64,000 bases of DNA from Thermosphaera aggregans (GTDB lineage: Archaea; Thermoproteota; Thermoprotei_A; Sulfolobales; Desulfurococcaceae): assembly GCF_014962245.1 (NCBI RefSeq), contig NZ_CP063144.1:1044582-1108581 (forward strand). Direction: 5' to 3'. Of this stretch, positions 53,352 to 62,014 are shown one piece after another; positions within the stretch are counted from its first letter, which is position 1; each line of letters opens with the position of its first letter. The position numbers were made by a program, and so were the translations under genes. The notes under the pieces are model-generated. The model made no database searches. It saw only the letters and a program-made list of their open reading frames with translations, and was not told where the DNA came from.

Positions 53352-54965
53352 CTAGCCCACCTTCACGTATTGGAAGAATATTACATACATATACAGCGGG
53401 TTCATGGCTTCCCTGGGGATTTCTATTTTCGGATTATAGATGAATGGCTTCACCTCATCCCAAAGATTGATAGCTACCGTCTCATTGAATAGTATTTCCT
53501 GTGCTTGATAGTATTTATCCATAGCGGCTTGGTAATCCTCACCCTCCAGCTCCCAAGCCTCATCTATTAGCTCATCGAAAACAGGGTTCTCATAGCCCGC
53601 ATAATTCCACTCTTTCGACTCGCTGTGAAACATCGGGTATAGGTAGTCGTAGGGGCTTGGAATAGTTGGCCACCAGTCGGCAATTACCAAATGAGGAGTG
53701 TTATCAGGGTTCTCCCAAACACCTTTAGCAATGTCCTTCAAAGCGGTCCACGGCTGAGGGTTTAATACAACTTCAATGCCCAGCTGGAGAAGCCTTGATT
53801 TCAACGTCTCGGCCAGAATTCTGTTCTCCTCGTAATCAACCTGGTATAGAAACTCAATGGTGACAGGGGTTTCAACACCTGAGAGGCTCAAGTACTCTCT
53901 AGCTAGAGATAGGTTGTAACGGTAGGTTAGATTGTCCGCGTGGCCCGGGAAGTAGTGTGGGACCACACCGCTACCTTTAAGTGCGAAACCCTTCATGCAT
54001 AACTGAACCAGTTCGTCTAGGTCTATCGCGTGTGCCACCGCGAGCCTGAACTCTGTTATGTTCGTTGGATACCTCTTAGTGTTGAAGAATAGTATGTAGT
54101 TGTGATAGGTTGTGAGATTGTAGTTTTTGTACCCTTTACTTAGCAATTGGCCAACATAATCCCTGGGCACGCTTGAAACTATGTCTACCTCGCCCGAGGT
54201 TAACCCGTTGTACTGCGACTGGGGTTCGGTGAGAATTTTAATAATCACGTAATCAGGGGCGTGAGGATTGTTCACTAATTTCCAACCCCACCATTCCTCG
54301 AATTTTTTAAGCCTGACTTCCTTATCCGGCTTGTAATCCTCAATCATGTATGGCCCGGTGCCTGCGGAATGCCCCTGGTTGAACCACTGCTCTATTTTCC
54401 CATCAAGAATATCACTGGCTCCAGCTTTCTCAATAACGGAGGGGGAGAATATGTATGCTGCATATGAGGCTGAGGCTATGAAATCTAGCCTTGCCGGGTA
54501 ATCTAGGATGAATTTAACCGTGTAGGCATCCAGTATTTCGATGCTTGAAACCATATCCCAGATATATCCCATTCCACGCCCCGTTGACCTATACACGTCT
54601 CTTGCTCTTTCAATACTGATTTTAACAGCAGTAGCGTTGAAAATAGTGCCATCGTGAAACACTACTCCTTCTCTTAGCTTAAAAACCCATTCTGTCCCAT
54701 CTTCATTACTTGTCCAGTTGACTGCTAAGGCAGGTTTAAATTCATCACTCCTGGGGTCGTAATAAAGGAGGGGCTCATATACTGATCCCAATACGACTAA
54801 TCCAGTATCGTCTTCCACGCTGGGGTCTATCCCCGTAATCCTGTCGTTATAGGCGTAGACCACAACTTTTCTAGTAGTCTCAGGACGTTGAAGAGAAAAC
54901 CATGCTAGAGATCCGATCGCAATCAAAACCACAATAATTCCCACTATTAACAATCTCCTACTCAA
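53352..54965 (-). CDS. Oligopeptide-binding protein (family 5 solute-binding)
   Basis: A 537-residue extracellular binding protein, first gene of the opp operon. Residues 4-24 form an N-terminal membrane anchor (LLIVGIIVVLIAIGSLAWF), followed by the family 5 fold with GSVYEPLLYYDP, LREGVVFHDGTIFNA, and GTGPYMIEDYKPDK. No lipobox cysteine is seen, so anchoring is by the helix. TTG 54965 has GGTGG seven bases before it; TTG 54971 is too near. Ligand is presumably a peptide. Confidence 0.92.
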   Translation of the reverse strand: MSRRLLIVGIIVVLIAIGSLAWFSLQRPETTRKVVVYAYNDRITGIDPSVEDDTGLVVLGSVYEPLLYYDPRSDEFKPALAVNWTSNEDGTEWVFKLREGVVFHDGTIFNATAVKISIERARDVYRSTGRGMGYIWDMVSSIEILDAYTVKFILDYPARLDFIASASYAAYIFSPSVIEKAGASDILDGKIEQWFNQGHSAGTGPYMIEDYKPDKEVRLKKFEEWWGWKLVNNPHAPDYVIIKILTEPQSQYNGLTSGEVDIVSSVPRDYVGQLLSKGYKNYNLTTYHNYILFFNTKRYPTNITEFRLAVAHAIDLDELVQLCMKGFALKGSGVVPHYFPGHADNLTYRYNLSLAREYLSLSGVETPVTIEFLYQVDYEENRILAETLKSRLLQLGIEVVLNPQPWTALKDIAKGVWENPDNTPHLVIADWWPTIPSPYDYLYPMFHSESKEWNYAGYENPVFDELIDEAWELEGEDYQAAMDKYYQAQEILFNETVAINLWDEVKPFIYNPKIEIPREAMNPLYMYVIFFQYVKVG

Positions 54966-55001
54966 TTCCAACCCACCACATGGTTAACTAGAAACAACTA
55001 G

Positions 55002-55010
55002 CTTTTAAAT
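55002..55010 (-). promoter_or_regulatory. TATA box of the opp operon
   Basis: On the minus strand ATTTAAAAG about 35-45 bases before the binding-protein start. It shares a 120-base divergent control region with the carbamoyltransferase gene. Confidence 0.5.
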
Positions 55011-55038
55011 TGTTTTAAGCTTTGACCGTTTAACCATG

Positions 55039-55048
55039 TTTTTAAATA
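55039..55048 (+). promoter_or_regulatory. TATA box of the third carbamoyltransferase gene
   Basis: GTTTTTAAATA about 40 bases before ATG 55086; GGTGA at 55076-55080 is the ribosome site. Confidence 0.5.
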
Positions 55049-55085
55049 CGTCCCCGGTAGATAATTACAATTGCTGGTGAAGTAA

Positions 55086-56150
55086 ATGCCTGCGTTGCGA
55101 CACCTTGTCAGAGAACTAAGCGGTAAAGACCTCATCTCAACCCTTGACTGGACAGATGAGCAGATAGAAATAGCCTTGAACCTTGCGAAAGAGTTCAAGG
55201 AAATAGCACATTACTACGGAGTAGAGCACATCCCGAAAATACTCGCTAGTAAAGTATTCTACATGCTATTCTTCGCCGGCTCGACAAGAACCAGGGCAGC
55301 ATTCGAGTCGGGAATGGCCTTCCTGGGCGGTCATGCAGCGTTCATTGATGCTACAACGACGAGAATGGCTTTTGGGAAACAGGAGAAGGCTGGCGAAGCT
55401 ATTAAGGACGTTGCCGCGATGTACGATGTGTACGGGCATGGGCTTGGGATAAGGATCCTAGACAAGGCTATCGACTACCTGTACGGTGTAGGAAACGCCT
55501 ATATAAGGGAAATGGCTCAGGCGGCTAACATCCCTGTCATCAACATGGCTGACGACATGTTCCATCCTACTCAGGGTTTAGCCGACATCTACACGTTCAA
55601 GGAAAGGTTCGTGAACCCGCAGGGCAAGAAATACGTGATAATGTGGGCTTACAGCCCAGAGATCAGGGGGTGGTGCAGCGTACAGGAGGACATGATCCTC
55701 TTCCCGAGGTTTGGAGTAGACGTTGTTATTGCAAGGCCGCCGGGATTCGACCTGGATCCGAAGCTGGTTGAAAAAGCCAGGGAACTGGCTAAGGAGCACG
55801 GGGGAAGCCTGGAGATAACGGATAACTTGCAGGAGGCTGTGAGAGGGGCTCACGCCGTATTCCCGAGAAACTGGGCCTCACCAACCCTTGTCCAGGTCGG
55901 CTACAGCAAGTTTAAGGATGAGGAGCTGAAGATTTACGAGAAGTATCGGAGCTGGAAGGTTACAAGGGAGTTAATGGATTTGATGGACAAGAAAGGAGTA
56001 TTAATGCATGTATTACCAATCTTCAGGGGCTATGAAGCCGATGATGATGTGATTGACGATCCGAAGAAATCGGTGATTTACGAGCAGGCTGAGAACGGTT
56101 TATGGACGAAGATGGCGGTGTTAGCGTTAACAATGTATGGAGTTAAATGA
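55086..56150 (+). CDS. Carbamoyltransferase-family protein with altered acceptor site
   Basis: A 354-residue paralogue of argF and of the YgeW-like gene at 26.8 kb. The carbamoyl-phosphate site STRTR is intact (66-70), as is HPTQ (160-163), and it shares ARPPGFDL and FPRNWASP with the YgeW-like enzyme. The acceptor motif reads MHVLPIFRG (307-315): the cysteine of HCLP is valine. It should use carbamoyl phosphate with an acceptor other than ornithine. It is divergent from the opp operon, hinting that the imported ligand might be related to its substrate (inference). Confidence 0.83.
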   Translation: MPALRHLVRELSGKDLISTLDWTDEQIEIALNLAKEFKEIAHYYGVEHIPKILASKVFYMLFFAGSTRTRAAFESGMAFLGGHAAFIDATTTRMAFGKQEKAGEAIKDVAAMYDVYGHGLGIRILDKAIDYLYGVGNAYIREMAQAANIPVINMADDMFHPTQGLADIYTFKERFVNPQGKKYVIMWAYSPEIRGWCSVQEDMILFPRFGVDVVIARPPGFDLDPKLVEKARELAKEHGGSLEITDNLQEAVRGAHAVFPRNWASPTLVQVGYSKFKDEELKIYEKYRSWKVTRELMDLMDKKGVLMHVLPIFRGYEADDDVIDDPKKSVIYEQAENGLWTKMAVLALTMYGVK

Positions 56151-56175
56151 TTTTTCAATTCTTCTTTTTTATTTT
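56151..56175. terminator. T-rich region between convergent genes
   Basis: TTTTTCAATTC-TTCTTTTTTATTTT directly after the carbamoyltransferase stop, shared with the end of the opposite gene; likely the + strand terminator. Confidence 0.5.
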
Positions 56176-56546
56176 CCTAAATACTCCTTCATATCTACTT
56201 CCTTTCCATTTTTAACAAACCTTATACGTAGGTCAGGCCTTATATCTAATCCAATGCTATGAGCAATGCTTAGTAATGTTAAGCCATCTAATTCGCTCAC
56301 AACACCCTGTTTAATAGCCCGGTACAATTCCTTAACTAGTAGATCATATATTTCGGGATACTTTATCTTAATCTTCTCCATTATCTCCTCCGCTCTCTCA
56401 TCTGAAAGCTTACTCTGCACCACCTTCTCAGGGTCTTCTCTCACAGACTCTTTCGCCGAGACAGAGTTTTCATTCTTATTTGCAAGTTTAGCCAAGTACT
56501 TCTTATACAGCTTCATTCTCAACTCTACCGGTAAATCTTCGCTCAT
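56169..56546 (-). CDS. Helical hypothetical protein
   Basis: A 125-residue, highly charged protein. The N-terminal third is a coiled or helical lysine-rich region, residues 50-110 contain ERAEEIMEKIKIKYPEIYDLL and LTLLSIAHSIGLDIRPDL, and a short C-terminal strand follows. There is no family I can name. The strand arrangement and composition fit a real gene. It is divergent from the molybdoenzyme gene. Confidence 0.6.
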   Translation of the reverse strand: MSEDLPVELRMKLYKKYLAKLANKNENSVSAKESVREDPEKVVQSKLSDERAEEIMEKIKIKYPEIYDLLVKELYRAIKQGVVSELDGLTLLSIAHSIGLDIRPDLRIRFVKNGKEVDMKEYLGK

Positions 56547-56613
56547 GGCTCCTAACCCTTGTTTTTATAAAATATATTTATGAAACACCTTATAACTACT
56601 TGAAGGGTTTCAC

Positions 56614-57555
56614 ATGAAGTGCTACTTTATCGAGGAGAAAAGCATCAGGATCAAAGGAGTCAAGTACGTGGTTGATTGTGTCGTTGAGGAAAAACGGTAT
56701 GGGGATGTTAAAGAGATACGAGACATGGTTAATGCTGTTTTCTATGCAGTCTTCGATGTGAAAAACCCCTTCAAGCTGGTCTTCGAGTCAAACGAGCCTA
56801 TCGGGAGCAGCCATTTACTGTACAGGTTTAGGTACATGTTAGATAACGGACGATTCATTGGCGTTAGGGTTGTAACTAAGAACAATGCTGTTAGAAGAGT
56901 ATTGTTTACGGTTCCCGAGGAGCCCGGTAAATTAAACCTCAATATCGGCCTTGCCAACGAGCAACCTGTTCTCACGGAGTATAATGATCCTAGTAGTAAA
57001 GAGCAACCTCCTGGTCAGGTGTTCATTCCTAATTTCGTTATATACAATATCCTTGGAATACCTAAATTCAATGTTGAAGAATGGCGGCTAGAGGTATCAG
57101 GCTTAGTTGAAAACCCGGTGACCCTTGACCTCGAAGGGTTGTTCAGATTTGGTTTAGCCGAATATTTAATCGATTTTCACTGCGTTACAGGCTGGAGCGT
57201 TGGAAACATTAGAATGAAAGGTATCCCCTTTGAGCGAATCCTCAGCCTGGTTAAACCAATGGAAGGTGTTAAATGGATCTACACGGAAGGGATGGACGGG
57301 TATACCACAATATTCCCCTTTGAAGAGGTTTTGAAACCAAACGTTTTCCTAGCTTTAGAGATGAATGGTCGACCCCTCGAATTTCTCCACGGGTATCCGG
57401 TAAGACTCATAGTACCCCATCTCTATGGATGGAAGAGCGCTAAGTGGTTGAGAAAGATAGTTTTCACGGATAAATATGTTAACGGGTACTGGGAGTCCTT
57501 TGGATACCATCCCAGGGGGAGGGTTTTCGAGGAGGAAAGGTTTAAGGATTATTGA
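56614..57555 (+). CDS. Cytosolic sulfite-oxidase-fold molybdopterin oxidoreductase
   Basis: A 313-residue protein whose residues 135-313 are a sulfite oxidase-type Moco domain: C190 in DFHCVTGWSV is the metal-ligating cysteine, followed by GIPFERIL, and LPLRL-like PVRLIVPHLYGWKSAKW. About 120 N-terminal residues have no family I know. There is no Tat or Sec signal, so unlike exported YedY/MsrP it should work in the cytosol. Cofactor insertion would depend on MoeA at 9.9 kb. Substrate is unknown. Confidence 0.85.
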   Translation: MKCYFIEEKSIRIKGVKYVVDCVVEEKRYGDVKEIRDMVNAVFYAVFDVKNPFKLVFESNEPIGSSHLLYRFRYMLDNGRFIGVRVVTKNNAVRRVLFTVPEEPGKLNLNIGLANEQPVLTEYNDPSSKEQPPGQVFIPNFVIYNILGIPKFNVEEWRLEVSGLVENPVTLDLEGLFRFGLAEYLIDFHCVTGWSVGNIRMKGIPFERILSLVKPMEGVKWIYTEGMDGYTTIFPFEEVLKPNVFLALEMNGRPLEFLHGYPVRLIVPHLYGWKSAKWLRKIVFTDKYVNGYWESFGYHPRGRVFEEERFKDY

Positions 57556-57565
57556 AAACGTTTCA

Positions 57566-58531
57566 TCAAGGATTAAGATTGAGGTAATACTTGTTCCTGG
57601 CTAAAGAGTCTATGGTGTACAGCGCAATCGTCGATGCAGTTATATCCGCTACCGAGGCTGGATTAACCCTCATTCTCCTAATCTCCGTGTCCAAAGATGT
57701 TATGAGGCTTAACCATTCCGACTGAGGAGCTACGAGGAGTTTTATTACATATGTGCTCGCCAAATCTCTAACCCTGGAAGCTGCTTCAAAACCATGTTCC
57801 CTTGCAATCACGGTATCGTGTTCTCTGCTTAACAAGTGCACGTACGTCTCAACCACTGCGCGGTTCCAGTTTTTATGGGCGTTAAACCTTTCAGCCAGGA
57901 ATCTCAGCTCGTTAACACTCCTTGGCAATCCATTAACCAACTCATGAGATACTATATCATGCGAAGTGCTGAACTCTAAAACATCCTTCAACCTCTGCTT
58001 CTTAGACCTCAGCTTCTTCTTGTAATCATGATCCCATACGTTGACGAAATCTCCTGTTTCATCAGTAGGCTTGATATAGCTGGGTCTAGCCTCCCTTACA
58101 GCCCTGTAGAATTCTACAGAATCCTCGACAGATGTTGCTGATAAAACCTCGCGGATCATTCTTAAAAAACAGTTGAGGTTTTCCTCTTCTTTTCTCAAAC
58201 ACAAGCCTATGGCAACACTTAGTGGTGCTATAAGCAGGCTTGAACCTAAGCATGTATTAGTCGAACCCGATTTCCGCATGGAATCCGCTACAATACCGTA
58301 GACCAGGTCACCGAAGACTACATCACCCCAGCCCTTAATACCTCTCCTCACGCCTTTCTCCAAGTACTTTGTAGCTACAATACCTGTTACTATGAATGCC
58401 TCATACGGTAGCCCCGGGAGGTCATGTATCCTATCAACATTGCCGGGTTTAGGATAGCCGGAGGCTTCCAGCGTGAACGCCAGGGACAGTGCTTCAGCAT
58501 ACTCCACGGGATCTGGCAAACTAACCCCCAT
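57566..58531 (-). CDS. CitG/MdcB-like triphosphoribosyl-dephospho-CoA synthase family protein
   Basis: A 321-residue all-helical protein like CitG: LEASGYPKPGNVDR near the start (the G-NV-D nucleotide loop), GDVVFGDLVYGIVADSMRKSG-type helix pair, then SSLLIAPLSVAIG. CitG makes the prosthetic group of citrate lyase from ATP and dephospho-CoA. No citrate lyase or malonate decarboxylase gene is nearby, so the archaeal role is likely different. Start ATG 58531 is about 25 bases behind TTTTTATT, suggesting a leaderless transcript; a GTG at 58573 is the alternative. Convergent with the molybdoenzyme, ten bases apart. Confidence 0.75.
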   Translation of the reverse strand: MGVSLPDPVEYAEALSLAFTLEASGYPKPGNVDRIHDLPGLPYEAFIVTGIVATKYLEKGVRRGIKGWGDVVFGDLVYGIVADSMRKSGSTNTCLGSSLLIAPLSVAIGLCLRKEEENLNCFLRMIREVLSATSVEDSVEFYRAVREARPSYIKPTDETGDFVNVWDHDYKKKLRSKKQRLKDVLEFSTSHDIVSHELVNGLPRSVNELRFLAERFNAHKNWNRAVVETYVHLLSREHDTVIAREHGFEAASRVRDLASTYVIKLLVAPQSEWLSLITSLDTEIRRMRVNPASVADITASTIALYTIDSLARNKYYLNLNP

Positions 58532-58620
58532 CTTAAATAAGCCAATCCGGAAATAAAAAGAAGGCTTTGGCACGTGCAGTTTATTAACAACGCGTTAAAT
58601 CATTATAGCATGGTGATAGC

Positions 58621-59106
58621 ATGAATGAGGAAGTCCTAAAAGCTTTGAACAAGCAGCTCAATCAAGAGCTTCAGAACGCATATCTATACCTCTCCATGGC
58701 TGCATTCTTTGATGAGAAATCTCTTGCAGGGTTCTCACACTACTTTAAAGTACAGGCTAAAGAGGAATTAGAGCATGCCATGAGGTTTTATGAGTACATA
58801 ATTGATAGAGGAGGCGTGATAGAGCTTTACGACATCCCAGCCCCTTCAAAGAAGTGGGGTGGCATAGTGGAAGCCGTCCAGGAATTCTACGATGCTGAGG
58901 TAAGAAACACTGCGAGGATATGGGAGCTGGTCGACCTTGTCAGGAAGCGTGAAGACAAAGCTACTGAGGCCTTCCTCCAATGGTTCATAAACGAGCAGGT
59001 TGAAGAAGAGAAGAATGCGAGCGATCTATTGGCAAAGGTGAAACTAGTAGGAGACAACATAGCTGGAATCCTCGCGCTGGACAGGATGCTCGCGGAGAGA
59101 AAGTAG
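58621..59106 (+). CDS. Ferritin
   Basis: A 161-residue four-helix ferritin that stores iron as a ferric mineral. Ferroxidase residues are visible: E16, E49 and H52 (KEELEHA) and the NEQVEEE motif near 124-130. GGTGAT precedes ATG 58621. It is followed 11 bases later by an M29 peptidase gene on the same strand. It protects Fe-S-rich metabolism from iron-driven oxidation. Confidence 0.93.
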   Translation: MNEEVLKALNKQLNQELQNAYLYLSMAAFFDEKSLAGFSHYFKVQAKEELEHAMRFYEYIIDRGGVIELYDIPAPSKKWGGIVEAVQEFYDAEVRNTARIWELVDLVRKREDKATEAFLQWFINEQVEEEKNASDLLAKVKLVGDNIAGILALDRMLAERK

Positions 59107-59117
59107 CGGTGGGGGCT

Positions 59118-60242
59118 TTGATAGACCCTAGGATAAGCAGGCAGGCTGATATCATAGTTGATTACTCATTAAATCTCAAACCCGGAGAAGAAGTTGTTGT
59201 AAACGCCTCAGTGGAAGCCATCCCGTTAGTGAGGGAGCTTGTTAGAAAAATAGTTGATAAGGAAGCATACCCTCTTCTAGTAAGGCTGGACGAGGAATCG
59301 ATATCTGAAACATTCTATAAATACGCGCCTCAAAGCGTGCTAACACACGTGAGCGTTATTGAGAAGGAAATAGTTGAGAAAGCACATGCCTCGGTAAGCA
59401 TTATCTCGCCTTCACACACCAAGCCTCTTGTAAACATAGATCCCGAGAAATTAAAGGCAAGGGCTCAGGCCAGAAGGGAGCTGAACAAGATCTTCTTGGA
59501 GAGGAGCGCTAAAGGGGAGCTGAAATGGGTGGTGACAATCTATCCAACAAAGGCTCTTGCACAGGAGGCTGGGATGAGCATCTCAGAGTACGAGGACTTT
59601 GTCTTCCACGCGCTATACGCTGACAGCGAGAACCCTGTGGCCGAGTGGGTGAGGATCGGGCAGGAGCTCTCCAAAGTGGCAGAATTCCTGAACAAGGTTA
59701 GAGAGTTAAGGTTTGAAGGACCAGGGATTAATCTCTCGTTGAGCGTTGATGGAAGGAAATGGATTGCCGATGACGGGAAGAATAACATGCCTGGCGGGGA
59801 GGTTTTCACAGGGCCTGTAGAAGAATCTGTGGAAGGAGTGGTAGAATTCGAGTATCCAGCAATATGGAGAGGAGTGGAGGTTGAGGGGGTCAGGCTGGTC
59901 TTTAAAAACGGCAGAGTCGTGGAAGCTTCCGCGAGGCGTGGCGAAGAATTCTTAAAGAGGATGATAAGCACGGATGAAGGGGCTTCAAGGCTTGGGGAGA
60001 TAGCGTTCGGGCTTAACTACAATATTACCCGGCACACGAAAGAGATACTGTTCGACGAGAAGATTGGCGGAACGATTCACATGGCTCTCGGAGCCTCCTA
60101 TCCTGAAACAGGCGGTAAAAACGTATCGTCAATACACTGGGATTTGATCAAGGATATGAGTAAGGGCAGAGTATACGCTGACGGTGTCCTAATATATGAG
60201 AACGGAAGGTTCATTATTTTTAAAATTTTTCAACCCCTCTAG
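59118..60242 (+). CDS. Thermophilic M29 aminopeptidase
   Basis: A 374-residue metallo-aminopeptidase of family M29. Metal-binding stretches are NMPGGEVFTGP, EEFLKR, HMALGASYPETGG and IHWDLIKDMS. It removes N-terminal residues from peptides imported by the opp system. TTG 59118 is chosen, directly after GGTGGGGGC; GTG 59109 lies inside that ribosome site. Its last 23 bases overlap the convergent ecfT gene. Confidence 0.92.
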   Translation: MIDPRISRQADIIVDYSLNLKPGEEVVVNASVEAIPLVRELVRKIVDKEAYPLLVRLDEESISETFYKYAPQSVLTHVSVIEKEIVEKAHASVSIISPSHTKPLVNIDPEKLKARAQARRELNKIFLERSAKGELKWVVTIYPTKALAQEAGMSISEYEDFVFHALYADSENPVAEWVRIGQELSKVAEFLNKVRELRFEGPGINLSLSVDGRKWIADDGKNNMPGGEVFTGPVEESVEGVVEFEYPAIWRGVEVEGVRLVFKNGRVVEASARRGEEFLKRMISTDEGASRLGEIAFGLNYNITRHTKEILFDEKIGGTIHMALGASYPETGGKNVSSIHWDLIKDMSKGRVYADGVLIYENGRFIIFKIFQPL

Positions 60243-60732
60243 CCAGGAGCGACTCCTCCACATTCTTTAATCTGACAATTGACAATTTGATAGCATCCAC
60301 TATGATAACGTAGTATTTCAGAATGTTTAAACCAGCATCCCACCCTCTCGCCTTCTTGGAATTAACCATCTCATCAAACTCTTCTAGGATGCTGAGAGTC
60401 ATGAAAAACACTACGTCCAGCCTAATTTTTTCAAGCACTCTTAAAAACTGCTTCCTCGGTGTTGTTGAAACAATCATCACCATCCCTATAAACACCGTGT
60501 AGCCGTAGAGCAGGAGGTCAAAAGTTCTCGATGAGATAGTGTTGAAGGCCAAGTTCACCAGATATATCAGGAGGGCTGGTGGACCGTAGACTCCGATGGA
60601 CTCCAAAAATATCTTGTAAGCTTTTCCTGCTAACATAATGATTATTGATGAGAAGATAAGTGCTGAATACAACTCGAACGAGTTAATCATTATTGAGATA
60701 TAGGAGAGGAGTAGGAGGAAACTCTTTAACAC
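60220..60732 (-). CDS. ECF transporter transmembrane subunit (EcfT-like), short
   Basis: A 170-residue membrane protein with four to five helices, ending in two Ala-Arg-Gly motifs (KKARGWD and LLARGVEKF) that in EcfT couple to the ATPase. It is shorter than usual (~250). From the GTG at 60732 the frame remains open for another 30 codons upstream past a strong AGGAGG, but with no ATG, GTG or TTG, so a CTG start or a genuinely short protein are both possible. Position after ecfA supports the assignment. Confidence 0.75.
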   Translation of the reverse strand: MLKSFLLLLSYISIMINSFELYSALIFSSIIIMLAGKAYKIFLESIGVYGPPALLIYLVNLAFNTISSRTFDLLLYGYTVFIGMVMIVSTTPRKQFLRVLEKIRLDVVFFMTLSILEEFDEMVNSKKARGWDAGLNILKYYVIIVDAIKLSIVRLKNVEESLLARGVEKF

Positions 60733-60784
60733 GAATAAATCTTCGCAATGAGCGAGGCTTTTAACCTCCTGGTGTTTAATAGCC

Positions 60785-61507
60785 TTAACCAGTAAGCTCA
60801 GATTTAAGCACCCTCGGGATCACTTCATTTCCTACTAACTCTTCATCGCTTAGATTGCTCCACTTGTCTATTACGAGTGTACCGCGCGACCTGTTGATCA
60901 GCAGGTAATAGTCCGGGTTTACGAGATCTGCTAGACTTGGATAATGTGTTGTAATAACAACTATTTTGCCCCTCGCGCGTGCATAGTTGATTATGTCTGT
61001 GAAGATCTTCACCCCTGAAAAATCCAACTCGTTAAAGGGCTCATCTAAAAGCCAAATAGGTTGGTCTAGTGAGATAACGCTGGCAAGGCTTACGCGTTTT
61101 GCCTCACCACCGCTTAGGGTGAACGGGCTTCTATCGAATAGCTCCAAGGGGACAAGCTTATGGATAAGCTTCCGGTTAACTTCGACGCCGGTCTGCCTGC
61201 TGATGAACAATATTTCTCTTTCAACGTTGGGCTCCACGAAACCGTGGAAAGGATTTTGCCAGACGTAGCCGATTAACTTTGCCGCCTCTTTTCTCTTCAA
61301 CAAGTAGGGTTTGAAACCATTGACATATATTTCTCCTTGAAGAGGGGGGAGGAGCCCCGCTATTGTTTTTAAAAGAGTTGATTTGCCGGAGCCGTTGGCT
61401 CCTAAGAGAACGTACACGCCATTTGTTAGTTTAAAATCCAGATTTCTGAGAAGAGGGGAACTCTTGTCGTACCCTATTGCTAGATCTGACGCTACGATCT
61501 CATTCAT
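60785..61507 (-). CDS. ECF transporter ATPase (EcfA-like)
   Basis: A 240-residue ABC ATPase: Walker A GANGSGKST (35-43), signature LSGGEAKR, Walker B IWLLDEPFNELD and switch histidine ITTHYPS. It begins at an ATG whose last base overlaps the queT stop (ATGA), so it is translationally coupled to the substrate-binding gene. A single EcfA gene implies a homodimer or a second subunit elsewhere. Confidence 0.9.
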   Translation of the reverse strand: MNEIVASDLAIGYDKSSPLLRNLDFKLTNGVYVLLGANGSGKSTLLKTIAGLLPPLQGEIYVNGFKPYLLKRKEAAKLIGYVWQNPFHGFVEPNVEREILFISRQTGVEVNRKLIHKLVPLELFDRSPFTLSGGEAKRVSLASVISLDQPIWLLDEPFNELDFSGVKIFTDIINYARARGKIVVITTHYPSLADLVNPDYYLLINRSRGTLVIDKWSNLSDEELVGNEVIPRVLKSELTG

Positions 61508-61995
61508 CTCCTTATGTACCTCTCCAAGGATTTTACCACGGTCCAGCCGATGACCCCTATCACTACTACTTCGCTAATGAAAACATATAGCACGGTGATC
61601 AAGGGTAGCCCATATACCAGGTGTAATTCTCCATAGCCTACTAATAACGCTATTGTTGAAGATGCTACTATAGTACTCAGCAAGTGTTTTAATAATGCCC
61701 TGGTATTGATTTTTCTACCTATCGCAAGCACGAAGGCTGATGCGAGAGCGTTTGTTAATGGTCCGAAAATCAAATCCCACGGCTGGAATGGGCTGGTGAT
61801 GTTTCCGAGAAAACCGCCCAGCGTCAATCCTAGCACAGCCTCCGCGCCAAACCCTTGAAGCAGTGGGAGAAGTAGCATTGCATCACTAATTCTGAACTGG
61901 AGTTCTCCATAGGACAAGACACCTAAAATCACTGTCAAGCCCGTGTAAACAGCTGCTATAACCATGGCTTTAACGATCAGTATTTGATTCCTCAT
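61504..61995 (-). CDS. QueT-family ECF substrate-binding membrane subunit
   Basis: A 163-residue membrane protein with about five or six helices. The stretch LSYGELQFRISDAMLLLPLL, then LGGFLGNITSPFQPWDLIFGPL, is the QueT family signature. QueT proteins are predicted to bind queuosine precursors; in archaea the related nucleoside is archaeosine, made from preQ0, so uptake of a deazaguanine is the natural guess. ATG 61995 is four bases after GGTGTC; a longer frame to 62079 overlaps the gene upstream. Confidence 0.85.
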   Translation of the reverse strand: MRNQILIVKAMVIAAVYTGLTVILGVLSYGELQFRISDAMLLLPLLQGFGAEAVLGLTLGGFLGNITSPFQPWDLIFGPLTNALASAFVLAIGRKINTRALLKHLLSTIVASSTIALLVGYGELHLVYGLPLITVLYVFISEVVVIGVIGWTVVKSLERYIRR

Positions 61996-62014
61996 TAAGA
62001 CACCGAAATAATGC

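Noticed and set aside
57566-58531. Citrate or malonate fermentation operon
   Set aside because: Only the CitG-like gene is present; neighbours are a molybdoenzyme and ferritin.
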